A stretch of DNA of 64,000 nucleotides from Ruminimicrobiellum sp045223915 (lineage in GTDB: Bacteria > Elusimicrobiota > Endomicrobiia > Endomicrobiales > Endomicrobiaceae): positions 1 through 64,000 of the forward strand of contig JBGUZU010000017.1 of assembly GCA_045223915.1 (NCBI GenBank). Direction: 5' to 3'. The notes beneath the pieces are model-generated. The model did no database searches, was not told where the DNA came from, and saw nothing but the letters and a program-made list of their open reading frames with translations. Numbering within the stretch: position 1 is the stretch's first letter; each line of letters starts with the position of its first letter. This document shows positions 28,029-37,472 of the stretch, piece after piece. The translations under genes were made by a program, and so were the position numbers.

Positions 28029-30118
28029 TTCTTTTTCTCCTTTTTTGCTTTTTCCAAATCTTGTTTAAAATCTTTATACACGATAAAACCATGTTTTTCG
28101 GCATAGTCTACTTCTTTTTGTGCCAAATCATATTTATCCAACATATACCATGTTACCGCTCTTTTAAAATAATACTCTCCATTATCTCTTGACAACAATA
28201 TTGCCATTGTATAACAAAATAAAGCTTTTTTATACTCTGTTTCCATAGCAAAAATATTACCCAACAAAAAATATCCGAAATCATCACAATAATCCAAATT
28301 CACAAGTAATAAAACTTTTGTTTGTTCGTATTTTTCCTTTTCAAAAAGATAGCTTGCCCATTTATTAATTATCGGCAATTTATTACCTGCAAAATCTATT
28401 CCTTGTTGTGCAGTTTTTTCAAAATTAACAAAATCTTCATTTTCCTCATAAATCGTCATCAATAGAATATAATATGCTTGTTCGTGCGGATTCTGTGCAA
28501 TTGCATTATTTAAATTTTCTATTGCCTTATCAAATTTTTTTTCTTTATAATAAAATGTTGCCAATATATAGAAAAAATTGTCGGTAACAAAAAAAGATTT
28601 TCCATTTTTCCCTTGTTCCATAAAACTTATTGCTTTTTCTGTTTTCCCCTCAATATCAAGTATGATTGCAATATTTTGAACAGCGGAAGCATAATTAACA
28701 TTTGTATATGGTATAACGGAATAATATTGCTTTGCCTGTAAATATTTTTTTTGTCTTTGTCTCAAATCGGCAAGCTGAAAAGCAGTGTATGCACTTTGGT
28801 TATTTAAAGAATAACTTTTTTCTATGTCTTTTTCTGCCAAATCCAAATTATTTTCAGATTTATATATCATTCCTCTCAACAAATAAGCCTGATCTGCTGT
28901 TTCCGGTGAATAATTTATAGCCTGTGTCATTAATTTTTTGTTATCGGACCACAAAAGACTTCTTTGATAAGTTAAATACACCAAGGATGTTGCAATAAAT
29001 ATTGAAATTAAAACGGTTGCATAGCTTAATATCTTATTTTTTTGGTAAATATAACATAAAAATTCCGCAACAATAAAAGCCAAACCTATGTAAGGTATAT
29101 ATGTATATCTATCGGCTACCGGTGCAATACCGGTAGGTAAAATACCGCTTGAAGGCAGCAATGTTATCAAAAAGAAAAAAAACCCGAAAAAGATTTTGTT
29201 ATTTATTTTCAAACTCAACCCAACAAAAAATATCAACAAATATAATATTGCCGACGAATAGAACACAAAATTCGGGATAATATCACTATGGTTATAAAAA
29301 TCAGGATAAAAACACGATAAATTTGTCGGGCAGAAAAATTTATATAAATAAAACAAACAATTTAAATGCGCATCGTAAAAATTGATAGTCTTAACAAAAT
29401 ATGTCGTAATGTTTTTTTCCTGTTCGGAATAATGTCCTAAAATTGCAGCATAAGAAAAAACAAATGAAATAATAAAAAAGGGTATATATTTTTTTAAGGT
29501 ATTGTATTTAAACTCAAATTTATCTCTATAAAAATCAATCAATATAAGAACCATAGGTAAAGTTACTGCAGTCGGTTTAGACATACAGGATAACAAAAAA
29601 GAAATCACAGATAAAACATATAAAAGTTTTTTATATTTTGTTCTATCGGCCAGTATATATACCAATATTGAAAGCAGAAAAAAGAAAGCAAACAAAGTGT
29701 CTTTTCGTGACGAAACCCAGGATACAGACTCAACATGAACAGGATGCAAAGCAAAAACAAATGCAGTAAAAAATCCGACAAAAAAAGATTTTGACAACAA
29801 TTTTATTATAAAAAACACCAATAATGTATTTAATAAATGTAAGAAAATATTATCAATATGATATAAATACGGTTCAGCTCCGCAAATAGAATATTCTATT
29901 GCATAAGATAATGTAACTATAGGATGATACAGTTTATACTGATATGAAGAAAATATATGTTTTATATTATTGAGAGATAAATTTTTTATATCAGAATTTC
30001 CAACAATCATAGCAGGATCATCAAGATTTATAAAACCCGATGTAATTGCCGGATAGAAAGATAACACAACAACGTACGATAATAATATTAAAAATAATAT
30101 TTGATATTTTCTTATCAT
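28025..30118 (-). CDS. TMTC-like polytopic membrane protein with C-terminal TPR repeats
   Basis: The 697-residue protein has about ten hydrophobic helices (residues 8-400) followed by tetratricopeptide repeats (about 400-690; for example AYTAFQLADLRQRQKKY, ILATFYYKEKKFDKAI, KRAVTWYMLDKYDLAQ). LNNIKHIF, LYHPIVTLSYAIEY, HLLNTLLVF and ALHPVHVESVSWVSSRKD are characteristic of the DUF1736/TMTC group, GT-C-fold proteins that in animals O-mannosylate cadherins. A lipid-linked sugar transfer to exported proteins is a family-based guess; the donor and acceptor are unknown. It is the first gene of the operon leading to the SprA-like protein. Confidence 0.78.
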   Translation of the reverse strand: MIRKYQILFLILLSYVVVLSFYPAITSGFINLDDPAMIVGNSDIKNLSLNNIKHIFSSYQYKLYHPIVTLSYAIEYSICGAEPYLYHIDNIFLHLLNTLLVFFIIKLLSKSFFVGFFTAFVFALHPVHVESVSWVSSRKDTLFAFFFLLSILVYILADRTKYKKLLYVLSVISFLLSCMSKPTAVTLPMVLILIDFYRDKFEFKYNTLKKYIPFFIISFVFSYAAILGHYSEQEKNITTYFVKTINFYDAHLNCLFYLYKFFCPTNLSCFYPDFYNHSDIIPNFVFYSSAILYLLIFFVGLSLKINNKIFFGFFFFLITLLPSSGILPTGIAPVADRYTYIPYIGLAFIVAEFLCYIYQKNKILSYATVLISIFIATSLVYLTYQRSLLWSDNKKLMTQAINYSPETADQAYLLRGMIYKSENNLDLAEKDIEKSYSLNNQSAYTAFQLADLRQRQKKYLQAKQYYSVIPYTNVNYASAVQNIAIILDIEGKTEKAISFMEQGKNGKSFFVTDNFFYILATFYYKEKKFDKAIENLNNAIAQNPHEQAYYILLMTIYEENEDFVNFEKTAQQGIDFAGNKLPIINKWASYLFEKEKYEQTKVLLLVNLDYCDDFGYFLLGNIFAMETEYKKALFCYTMAILLSRDNGEYYFKRAVTWYMLDKYDLAQKEVDYAEKHGFIVYKDFKQDLEKAKKEKKK

Positions 30119-30159
30119 AGCTTAATATTATATTTTACTACTTTTGGCTATATTCTTGC

Positions 30160-30196
30160 AAAAAAAGGGATATATTATATTTATATAATATATCCC
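30160..30196 (-). terminator. Rho-independent terminator of the bamA-lpx operon
   Basis: A perfect 14-bp stem GGGATATATTATAT (30167-30180) with its complement (30183-30196) and a 2-base loop is followed on the minus strand by seven T. It lies 30 bases past the lpxI stop and before the TMTC-like gene. No convincing promoter for that next operon was found in the 40 bases left. Confidence 0.85.
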
Positions 30197-30226
30197 TTTA
30201 ATTCCAAACTATTGAAAAAATTTAAA

Positions 30227-31027
30227 CTACATTGCAATAATTGTAACACCTGTTTGTTTTGCTTTTGATATTACTTCTTCTTTATCCAATATTAAAGTAG
30301 AACCGGCTTCTATTATCATTGCCCTTATTTTATTATTTTTTAGAGTATCTATAGTCCTTGTTCCTATAACAGGGACATCAAATCTAAAATCCTGATTCGG
30401 TTTTGCAACCTTTACTACTATAGCATTTTCTCCGCCTAAAGAATATGCTCTTTTTATACACTCATCCGTTCCTTCTATCGATTCAACAGCTAAAACCGAT
30501 TTATCTTTAACAACTACTGTTTGTCCTATATCAAGTCCCGCAATAGCCTTTGCCATTTTAAAACCGAATTCGGCATCTTTATTTTCATCAGAATTTAATT
30601 TCTTTCCGGCAACAACACCTTTTTGTGCGAGTAAATGTTGTAAATAAATGTGCGAAGGCAAAAATTTGATACCATCTTTTTCAAATTCTTTAACAACCGC
30701 ACCTAAAATCGTATCGGTTTTTTTATTTACCAATGATGTCATTATTTTAAGAGCTCTTAAATCCATCGTTATCGCAGAATAAATTTTCGCATGCTTAACC
30801 TGACCGACCATTATAGCCGTATCAATATTTCTGCTCTTAAACGCATCTATAATTTTTTGAATTTTGCCGACGGATAGCCACACTGTTTCATCACAAAAGT
30901 TTTCAATATTTTTATCGGCTTCTTCTTTTAAAGCAACGGTAACAACTCTGTCACCCTGTTTTTTTATTTCTTGAGCGACAAGAAAAGGAAATCTTCCGTT
31001 ACCTGCAATCATTCCTATATTTTTCAT
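30227..31027 (-). CDS. lpxI: UDP-2,3-diacylglucosamine pyrophosphatase LpxI
   Basis: Hydrolyses UDP-2,3-diacylglucosamine to lipid X, the fourth lipid A step; LpxI replaces LpxH in many bacteria. The 266 residues open with IGMIAGNGRFPFLVA and contain QKIIDAFK, VMVGQVKHAKIY, GIKFLPSHIYLQ and DFRFDVPVIGTRTI segments typical of the DUF1009 family. Gap to lpxA is 2 bases. It is the last gene before a strong terminator. Confidence 0.92.
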   Translation of the reverse strand: MKNIGMIAGNGRFPFLVAQEIKKQGDRVVTVALKEEADKNIENFCDETVWLSVGKIQKIIDAFKSRNIDTAIMVGQVKHAKIYSAITMDLRALKIMTSLVNKKTDTILGAVVKEFEKDGIKFLPSHIYLQHLLAQKGVVAGKKLNSDENKDAEFGFKMAKAIAGLDIGQTVVVKDKSVLAVESIEGTDECIKRAYSLGGENAIVVKVAKPNQDFRFDVPVIGTRTIDTLKNNKIRAMIIEAGSTLILDKEEVISKAKQTGVTIIAM

Positions 31028-31029
31028 AA

Positions 31030-31800
31030 TTATTTAGGTCTGCAAATTCCTCTTTGAGATTTCTTTATAAAATCTACTATATCCTTAACATAAAGAGAGG
31101 ATGCTAATTCTTCTTCTATTTTAGCTACGGCATCATTCAGTGTTAAATGAGAAGCAAACAAAATTTTGTAAGCATGTTTTATATTTTCTATTTCGGCAAT
31201 AGGAACTCTTTTTCTCTTAAGACCAACCAAATTCAAACCGAATAAAGATGCTCTATCTCCCTGTGCCTGCATATAAGGAATTATATCCATACTTACCATA
31301 GATCCACCGCCGGTAACAACATTTTTACCGATTTTAACGAATTGATGAACTGCGGTAAGTCCGCCCATAACAACTCCGTCTCCAACTTCAACATGTCCCG
31401 CAATTGCACAACAATTTGCAATTATACAATTATCTCCGAGTATACAATCATGAGCAACATGTGCACACGTCATAATAAGACAATTTTTACCTACAATTGT
31501 CTGACCGCTTGCACTTGTTCCTCTGTTAATCGTCGCGAATTCCCTTACCGTTGTACCATCACCGATTACGGCAATTGTTTTTTCTCCTGCATATTTCAAA
31601 TCTTGAGGAGGAGCACCTATTGATGCATGTGAAAAGATTTTGCAATTTTGACCTATTCTTGCACATTCTATCGTAGCATGTGCTCCGATAGTTGTTCCGT
31701 CTCCGATTGTAACATTTTCACCAATTACCGCATAAGGTCCTATATCTACATTTTGTCCTATTACTGCAGATTTGTCTATTATTGCTGTACTATGTATCAT
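31030..31800 (-). CDS. lpxA: UDP-N-acetylglucosamine acyltransferase
   Basis: First lipid A step: O-acylation of UDP-GlcNAc with a hydroxyacyl-ACP. The 256 residues show left-handed parallel beta-helix hexapeptide repeats (for example IGQNVDIGPYAVIGENVTIG) and the conserved segment CAHVAHDCILGDNC holding the catalytic histidine region (about 120-125). The helical C-terminal domain begins near VGLKRK. One base separates it from lpxC-fabZ. Confidence 0.94.
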   Translation of the reverse strand: MIHSTAIIDKSAVIGQNVDIGPYAVIGENVTIGDGTTIGAHATIECARIGQNCKIFSHASIGAPPQDLKYAGEKTIAVIGDGTTVREFATINRGTSASGQTIVGKNCLIMTCAHVAHDCILGDNCIIANCCAIAGHVEVGDGVVMGGLTAVHQFVKIGKNVVTGGGSMVSMDIIPYMQAQGDRASLFGLNLVGLKRKRVPIAEIENIKHAYKILFASHLTLNDAVAKIEEELASSLYVKDIVDFIKKSQRGICRPK

Positions 31801-31801
31801 A

Positions 31802-33148
31802 TTATTTCTCCCTATCTACTATAATAAACATAAATTCGGCTTCTGCCGCCAATTTACCGTCAACAAAAGCCTCACCTCTTACTTTACCTTTTCTTCCGCT
31901 GTCTCTTATAACTTCAACTTTTAATTCCAACACATCTCCCGGAATAACCGTTTTTCTAAATTTCACTTTATCTATTCCCATAAAATAAGCCAAACAATTT
32001 CTTAATGCAGGTCTTGATAAAAACATAACGCAAGATGTCTGTGCCATTGCTTCGACGATTAAAACTCCCGGCATTATAGGTTGACCCGGAAAATGGCCTT
32101 GAAAGAAAGGCTCATTTCCGCTTACACATTTATATCCAACCGCTTTTTTATCTCCGGCACCGTATAACTTAACTCTATCTATCATAAGAATAGGAAATCT
32201 GTGAGGAATAATTCTTTGTATTTCGGCGCTATTAAAAACCGTCACCTTTTCATCAGAAACAACTTGTTCTTCTTTTTTTGGTACTTCCACTTTAGGTTCT
32301 CCTTTGTCTATAACCGCTTTAGAAACAAACTCTTTTATAAAGCTTACATTACTTTTATGTCCAGGCTTTTCGGCAACCAATCTTGCTTTTATCGGTTTAC
32401 CTGCCAATGAAATATCTCCGATTAAATCCAATATTTTGTGTCTTACAAATTCATTGTCAAATCTTAACGGTTCTTTATTATATATACCATTAGGTCCTAT
32501 AACTATTGCATTATCCAAACTCCCGCCCTTTGCAAGACCGTTTGATTGCAATGCTTCTATTTCATAATCAAAGCAAAATGTTCTTGCGGGAGCGATATCG
32601 CTAACATAAGATTCTTTTGTTATTTCAAATTTTGCTTGTTGATGAGACAAAAAAGGATGATCATATCCTATAGTACAATCTATCTCCAACTTATCACTCG
32701 GATAAGCAACGATTTTTGTATTTCCGGATGTAAAAGTAATAGGTTCTTTTATTGTATAAAAGTCTTTATCCGCATCTAACTCTTTTATGCCGGATTCCAA
32801 AATTTTTTGTGCAATTATTTTTGCACTACCATCCATAATGGGAGGTTCATTATTATCTATTTCTATTAATAAATTATCTACACCTATTGCAAAACAAGCA
32901 GATAATATATGTTCTATTGTATGAATTTGAACATCTCCTGATTGAATGGTTGTTCCCCTTATAGCAACACCTGTAGATAAACTGTTCCAATCTGCTTTTA
33001 TATCCGGTTTGTTAGGTAAATCTATTCTAACAAAATGTATTCCCGCATTTTTATCGGCAGGTTTAAATACCATCTTACTTTTGTTACCGGTATGTAAACC
33101 TATACCTTCAATACTAAATTCTTTTTCAATAGTAGTCTGTTTTGCCAT
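31802..33148 (-). CDS. lpxC: Bifunctional LpxC deacetylase / FabZ dehydratase fusion
   Basis: Residues 1 to about 280 are LpxC, the zinc UDP-3-O-acyl-GlcNAc deacetylase and committed lipid A step: HTIEH (zinc ligand H80) and RHKILDLIGD (second His and Asp ligands near 237-241). After a Lys/Glu linker (about 280-300), residues about 305-448 are FabZ, the 3-hydroxyacyl-ACP dehydratase of fatty-acid synthesis: IPHRFP (catalytic His near 317), HFPGQPIMPG and VEAMAQ (catalytic Glu near 368). The same fusion is known in Bacteroidota and some other phyla. It joins the two enzymes competing for hydroxyacyl-ACP. Confidence 0.95.
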   Translation of the reverse strand: MAKQTTIEKEFSIEGIGLHTGNKSKMVFKPADKNAGIHFVRIDLPNKPDIKADWNSLSTGVAIRGTTIQSGDVQIHTIEHILSACFAIGVDNLLIEIDNNEPPIMDGSAKIIAQKILESGIKELDADKDFYTIKEPITFTSGNTKIVAYPSDKLEIDCTIGYDHPFLSHQQAKFEITKESYVSDIAPARTFCFDYEIEALQSNGLAKGGSLDNAIVIGPNGIYNKEPLRFDNEFVRHKILDLIGDISLAGKPIKARLVAEKPGHKSNVSFIKEFVSKAVIDKGEPKVEVPKKEEQVVSDEKVTVFNSAEIQRIIPHRFPILMIDRVKLYGAGDKKAVGYKCVSGNEPFFQGHFPGQPIMPGVLIVEAMAQTSCVMFLSRPALRNCLAYFMGIDKVKFRKTVIPGDVLELKVEVIRDSGRKGKVRGEAFVDGKLAAEAEFMFIIVDREK

Positions 33149-33150
33149 GA

Positions 33151-34173
33151 TTATTCCTCTATATTTAACTTTTTTATTATCTTTTTAACTTGCGAAAAAA
33201 GTTCGGGTAATTTTTTTATTAAAACCTGAGATTCCAAATGTTTTCTGTACGGCTGTAAAGGATGACCGGCAACAACCTGGTTTCCTTTCAAATTACCGTT
33301 TATACCGCTTTTTGCACCGACCATTACATTGTCACCTACGGTTATATGTCCTACAATACCAACCTGTCCGCCGAGAGTTACTTTATTACCAATTTTTGTT
33401 GAACCGGCAATACCTACTTGAGAAACTATTATAGTATTTTCACCAACTTGAACATTATGTGCTATCATAACTAAATTATCTATCTTTGTGTTATTTCCTA
33501 TGGATGTTTTTCCTATAGCGGCTCTATCAATTGTAGTATTTGAACCTATCTCAACATTATTTCCTATCTCTACATGACCGATTTGCGGGATTTTTTCTCC
33601 TGTTGCGGCAAAGCCGAATCCATCTCCGCCAATAACAACTCCGGGATGAATTATACAATCGTCACCTATTATTGTTCTTTCTCTTATTGTAACATTCGGA
33701 TAAATCAAACAATTCTTACCTATAACAACATCGCTGCCTATAAATGTATTTGCTAAAATTTTTGTATTGTCTCCGACTATCGTATTATCTTCAATAACTA
33801 CATTATGACCTATCGTAACATCTTTACCCAAAATAACTGTTTGTTCTATTGTTGCTTTAGGACTTACACCGGGCTTTATTTTATCTAATCTTTGTTTATC
33901 TATTAAAGCCAATACCTTTGAAAAAGCAAGTTGCGGATCTTTTACTATTATAAAATTTTTACCTTTATATTCCTCAATATTTATATCTTCACCGACAAAT
34001 ATTGCACTGGCCTTTGTATCTTTTAAGTAATGTGTATATTTCTTATTTCCCAAGAAAGATATATGTCCTACCATGGCATCTTGAATAGCACCGACACCGA
34101 CAATAACACAATCTTCCTGTCCTACAATTTTTCCATTAACAATACCGGCTATTTCTTTTAAAGTTAATTTCAT
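33151..34173 (-). CDS. lpxD: UDP-3-O-acylglucosamine N-acyltransferase
   Basis: Third lipid A step. A 340-residue protein with an N-terminal uridine-binding domain (1-100), a hexapeptide-repeat beta-helix (about 100-300) and a C-terminal helix. The DNLVMIAHNVQVG segment carries the catalytic histidine (near 238), and GGDGFGFA is the conserved glycine-rich turn. It lies directly downstream of bamA; skp/ompH, which often intervenes, is absent. Confidence 0.94.
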   Translation of the reverse strand: MKLTLKEIAGIVNGKIVGQEDCVIVGVGAIQDAMVGHISFLGNKKYTHYLKDTKASAIFVGEDINIEEYKGKNFIIVKDPQLAFSKVLALIDKQRLDKIKPGVSPKATIEQTVILGKDVTIGHNVVIEDNTIVGDNTKILANTFIGSDVVIGKNCLIYPNVTIRERTIIGDDCIIHPGVVIGGDGFGFAATGEKIPQIGHVEIGNNVEIGSNTTIDRAAIGKTSIGNNTKIDNLVMIAHNVQVGENTIIVSQVGIAGSTKIGNKVTLGGQVGIVGHITVGDNVMVGAKSGINGNLKGNQVVAGHPLQPYRKHLESQVLIKKLPELFSQVKKIIKKLNIEE

Positions 34174-34187
34174 TTTTCCCTCTTATA

Positions 34188-37100
34188 TTAAAAGACATTT
34201 CCTATTGTGAAATAGAATTGTTGTAAATCTTCTCCTCTTTTATGGTTTAATCCATATCCCCAATCAAGCCTTAACGGGAATACTGGTGTTGCGAATCTTA
34301 TTCCAAATCCGAAACCGGACTTCAAATAATAAGAATTGGTTTCATCGTTGTCAGTACCAAAAGCAAAGTTGATATGATTTATATCTTTCCAAGTTCCGCC
34401 GATATCATAGAAAAAAGCACCTTGCAATATAGTTCTCTTATTTTCTTGAACTATAGGAAATTTATACTCAACATTTGCTACGGCCATCACCTTACCACCA
34501 TTATAAGGTCCAACTTCTGTTCTGTATTTATAACCTCTTATGGTATCAGCTCCTCCGACATAATATTTTTCATACAACGGAACATCGGAAGAAGATCCAT
34601 AACTTTCTATCCAACCGGTATTAATATTTACGGATAACACAAATTTCCAAAATGTAGGGAAGAACCATGTTCCTCTAACGGAATTTCTAACATAATTAAC
34701 ATTTCCGCCCAACGGCCCGCCGGCAACATTTATACCATAAGAATATCTTGCACCTTTCGACGGATCGTAAATATAATCTCTTGTATCATAAACTATTTGA
34801 GCTCTCACACTTGATGTTCTGTCTTTTGCTAAATCCGGATCATTCATAATCTCTTCTTTAAGTTCATCATCATCTATATCAAAAATTCTAACATGTTCAT
34901 AAGTATAACCGAATAATAAAGCTATCTTATCATCTACTCTCGGACTTATTGAAACAGAACCTCCGAGTCTTCCTTCTCTGTAAGCGTCACTTGTGTTATG
35001 ATAATCTCTCAATCTTTCTATATTGTACAAAGATAATCCCAAACTCATAGCTTTACCTAAAAACCAAGGTTCTGTCCAGTCTATTTCATAATTTTGTCTT
35101 CTTGCACCGAATTCCCACAATAAGTTCAACTTTTGTGCTCTTCCAAATAAATTCATATGCTGTAACTGAATGGAACCTACAAATTTATCTACGGAAGAAT
35201 AACCGGCACCGGCTGTTATCATACCCGGCTTACCCTCGGTTATTGAAAAAGCTAAATTCATAATATCCGGTTGTCCCGTCGGCGCAATATTAGGTTCAGC
35301 TCCGTCAATAAATCCCAAATTGTAAATTTTTTCCATACTTCTTCTTACTTTACCGGACGAGAAAACATCTCCGGGCATAAGTAAAATTTCTCTTCTAATT
35401 GTATTGTCTTTTGTATTTGTTAAACCATCTACATATATATCACCGACATAAACTATATTATTTTCTTGTATATTAAAATCTACATTTACAACATTTTCTA
35501 TTATTTTTTTCCTTTCAAACTTAGCTATTTTATTTTCTATCTTAGTTTTTTTCTTTTGAAGTTTCTTTAATTTTTTATCGGCAGCACTATTTTTATCTGT
35601 TTCGTTTCCGTTTATATCTATAACAAGATTATCTTCCATATCAAAATTTTTTCTTTTTTCTTTTATTTCTTCATTGATAGAATCCAATTGTGCCTGTAAT
35701 TTTTCTTCTTTTTTGTTTTGTTTTTCCAGTTTAGCTTCTTGTTTTTCTAATTTCTTCTTTTCTTTTACAATAAACTTTTCTTTTTCTTTTTCGGCTTTTA
35801 CTAATTCTTTTTCCAATTTAACTTTTTTCTTTTCTAATTTTTTTCCTTGTTTTGCGGTAAGAACGAAATCCTCTCCGTTTTCAGCTCTTTGATTAACTTC
35901 ATCAATATCACTCTGAACCAACTGTTCCTTACGTTTTTGTTCTGCGACTTTGCTTTCTCTTTTTTCTAATTCTTTATGTGCTTTTAATAACTTCTTTTCC
36001 AATTTGGTTTTTTTCTTTTCTAATTTTTCTCTTTGTTTTGCCGTAAAATCACTGTATTCTATATATTCCAAACTTTGGTCTATATCGGCAATTTTACCTT
36101 TTATATCCTGTTCTTTACTGTTTTGATTTAATACTTCATTTTCTCTGTTTCTGGTTCTATATTTTGTTCTTTCTAATTTTCTATTTAATTTTTTTAGTTT
36201 TTTATCAAGCGATTTTTGATTTATTTTCGTATCTAACTGATGATCTATACTGTCAATATCTTCTTGTATTAAAACTTCTTTTTCCGTTTTTTTGGAACTA
36301 AGTCCTTCCTGCATTAAATTATCATTACTCTTTGAAAAATCAGGAGAGATATAAGAATGCAAATATCCTCTATTTGAATAATCGTCATAAACTTTATTTA
36401 ACAATTCAAGTATCTTTTCTTGATTAAAGATTTCATTTTTCTTTATTGTGGAATGTTTTGACAAATCTTTTGAAGATATAACATAGTTACCCTCAAAATC
36501 TATATCTCCCATTTTATATCGTGCACCTTCATTTACTCTTAAAGTAATAAACATTTTGGTTCTTGCATCATCATATGCTATCTCAGGTTCTTCATCTATC
36601 GAAAAATCCATAAAACCGCGGTTCAAATAAAATTTCTTTATCAATGCCATATCATTCTTTAATGTTTCTTCTTTAAATACTTTTTTCTTTTTGGTTTTTG
36701 CCAATTTTTTAATTTTTTTATTCTTAAAACTTCTTACACCTTCAACATATAAATCGCCTACCAAAACTTTATTATTTTCAGTTATAAGGAAAGTTATTGT
36801 CATTGTATTTGTATCTTCATCGGTAGTAGGATATACTTCCATTTGGCAATCGGCATACCCCTTATCTCTATAAAGTGCAAGTATTTTTCTCTTTGACTCC
36901 TCTAACTCGACAAAATTATAAAAATCCCTTTCTTTTAAAGTAACTTCACCCTTTAATTTCCCCACTGAAAATTGTTTATTGCCTTTAAAAACAATTTTCT
37001 TTATGTATGGTTTTTCAACCAACTTAAATTTAACAATTTTGTTATCCTTATCAACGGATAATGATGCATCTTCAAAATAGCCCAATCCTAAAATTGTTCT

Positions 37101-37295
37101 TAAATCTTCTCTGGCTATTGTCGTGGCATATACTTTACCTTTTTTTAACTGAATTTCCGAACGAACGGTTTTCGGCTTTACATTTTGTAATCCGTCAAAA
37201 ATAACATCTTTTATTCTAAAAATAGTATTATCCTCTGCAAACAAAAGAGGAACACTCATAAAAACAAGCATAATTGTGAGAAATAATTTTTTCAT
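34188..37295 (-). CDS. bamA: BamA outer-membrane assembly factor with large coiled-coil insertion in POTRA4
   Basis: Inserts beta-barrel proteins into the outer membrane. Signal peptide 1-20; POTRA1 about 25-96, POTRA2 97-175, POTRA3 176-258, POTRA4 begins at 259, POTRA5 about 608-683, and a C-terminal 16-strand-type barrel about 684-1035 ending in F. POTRA4 is split: after its second helix (RGYLHSYISPDF, about 306-317) about 280 Lys/Glu-rich residues follow before its last strand (VVNVDFNIQ, from about 598). The insert has at least two tandem repeats of a unit containing LTAKQ and KLEKKK, and is predicted coiled coil by pattern. Usual length is about 800; this is 1035. Confidence 0.93.
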   Translation of the reverse strand: MKKLFLTIMLVFMSVPLLFAEDNTIFRIKDVIFDGLQNVKPKTVRSEIQLKKGKVYATTIAREDLRTILGLGYFEDASLSVDKDNKIVKFKLVEKPYIKKIVFKGNKQFSVGKLKGEVTLKERDFYNFVELEESKRKILALYRDKGYADCQMEVYPTTDEDTNTMTITFLITENNKVLVGDLYVEGVRSFKNKKIKKLAKTKKKKVFKEETLKNDMALIKKFYLNRGFMDFSIDEEPEIAYDDARTKMFITLRVNEGARYKMGDIDFEGNYVISSKDLSKHSTIKKNEIFNQEKILELLNKVYDDYSNRGYLHSYISPDFSKSNDNLMQEGLSSKKTEKEVLIQEDIDSIDHQLDTKINQKSLDKKLKKLNRKLERTKYRTRNRENEVLNQNSKEQDIKGKIADIDQSLEYIEYSDFTAKQREKLEKKKTKLEKKLLKAHKELEKRESKVAEQKRKEQLVQSDIDEVNQRAENGEDFVLTAKQGKKLEKKKVKLEKELVKAEKEKEKFIVKEKKKLEKQEAKLEKQNKKEEKLQAQLDSINEEIKEKRKNFDMEDNLVIDINGNETDKNSAADKKLKKLQKKKTKIENKIAKFERKKIIENVVNVDFNIQENNIVYVGDIYVDGLTNTKDNTIRREILLMPGDVFSSGKVRRSMEKIYNLGFIDGAEPNIAPTGQPDIMNLAFSITEGKPGMITAGAGYSSVDKFVGSIQLQHMNLFGRAQKLNLLWEFGARRQNYEIDWTEPWFLGKAMSLGLSLYNIERLRDYHNTSDAYREGRLGGSVSISPRVDDKIALLFGYTYEHVRIFDIDDDELKEEIMNDPDLAKDRTSSVRAQIVYDTRDYIYDPSKGARYSYGINVAGGPLGGNVNYVRNSVRGTWFFPTFWKFVLSVNINTGWIESYGSSSDVPLYEKYYVGGADTIRGYKYRTEVGPYNGGKVMAVANVEYKFPIVQENKRTILQGAFFYDIGGTWKDINHINFAFGTDNDETNSYYLKSGFGFGIRFATPVFPLRLDWGYGLNHKRGEDLQQFYFTIGNVF

Positions 37296-37335
37296 AATAT
37301 TTAAACCCTAAAAAAAACTAATATGTATCTTATAG

Positions 37336-37364
37336 ATTTTATTAAAAAACGACTAAATAATCAA
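37336..37364 (-). promoter_or_regulatory. Promoter of the bamA-lpx operon
   Basis: Minus-strand TTGATT (37359-37364), 17-base spacer, TAAAAT (37336-37341). The bamA ATG is about 40 bases downstream of the -10. It sits between the rpoD terminator and bamA, so the operon has independent control. Confidence 0.6.
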
Positions 37365-37421
37365 CAATTTTTATATTAATTATTAGACAATATATGACAA
37401 CAAAAGTTTCAGCAACAAAAT

Positions 37422-37453
37422 AAAAAGGGAGACAGTTGTCTAAACTATCTCCC
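37422..37453 (-). terminator. Rho-independent terminator after rpoD
   Basis: An 11-bp stem GGGAGACAGTT (37427-37437) with AACTATCTCCC (37443-37453), with one G-T wobble when read on the minus strand, is followed there by TTTTTA. It begins 20 bases past the rpoD stop. Confidence 0.82.
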
Positions 37454-37472
37454 TAAATATAAATTAAACTGA

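Noticed and set aside
30119..30160. Promoter for the TMTC-like operon
   Set aside because: A TATAAT-like stretch exists but no -35 lies at a usable distance; not reported as a feature.
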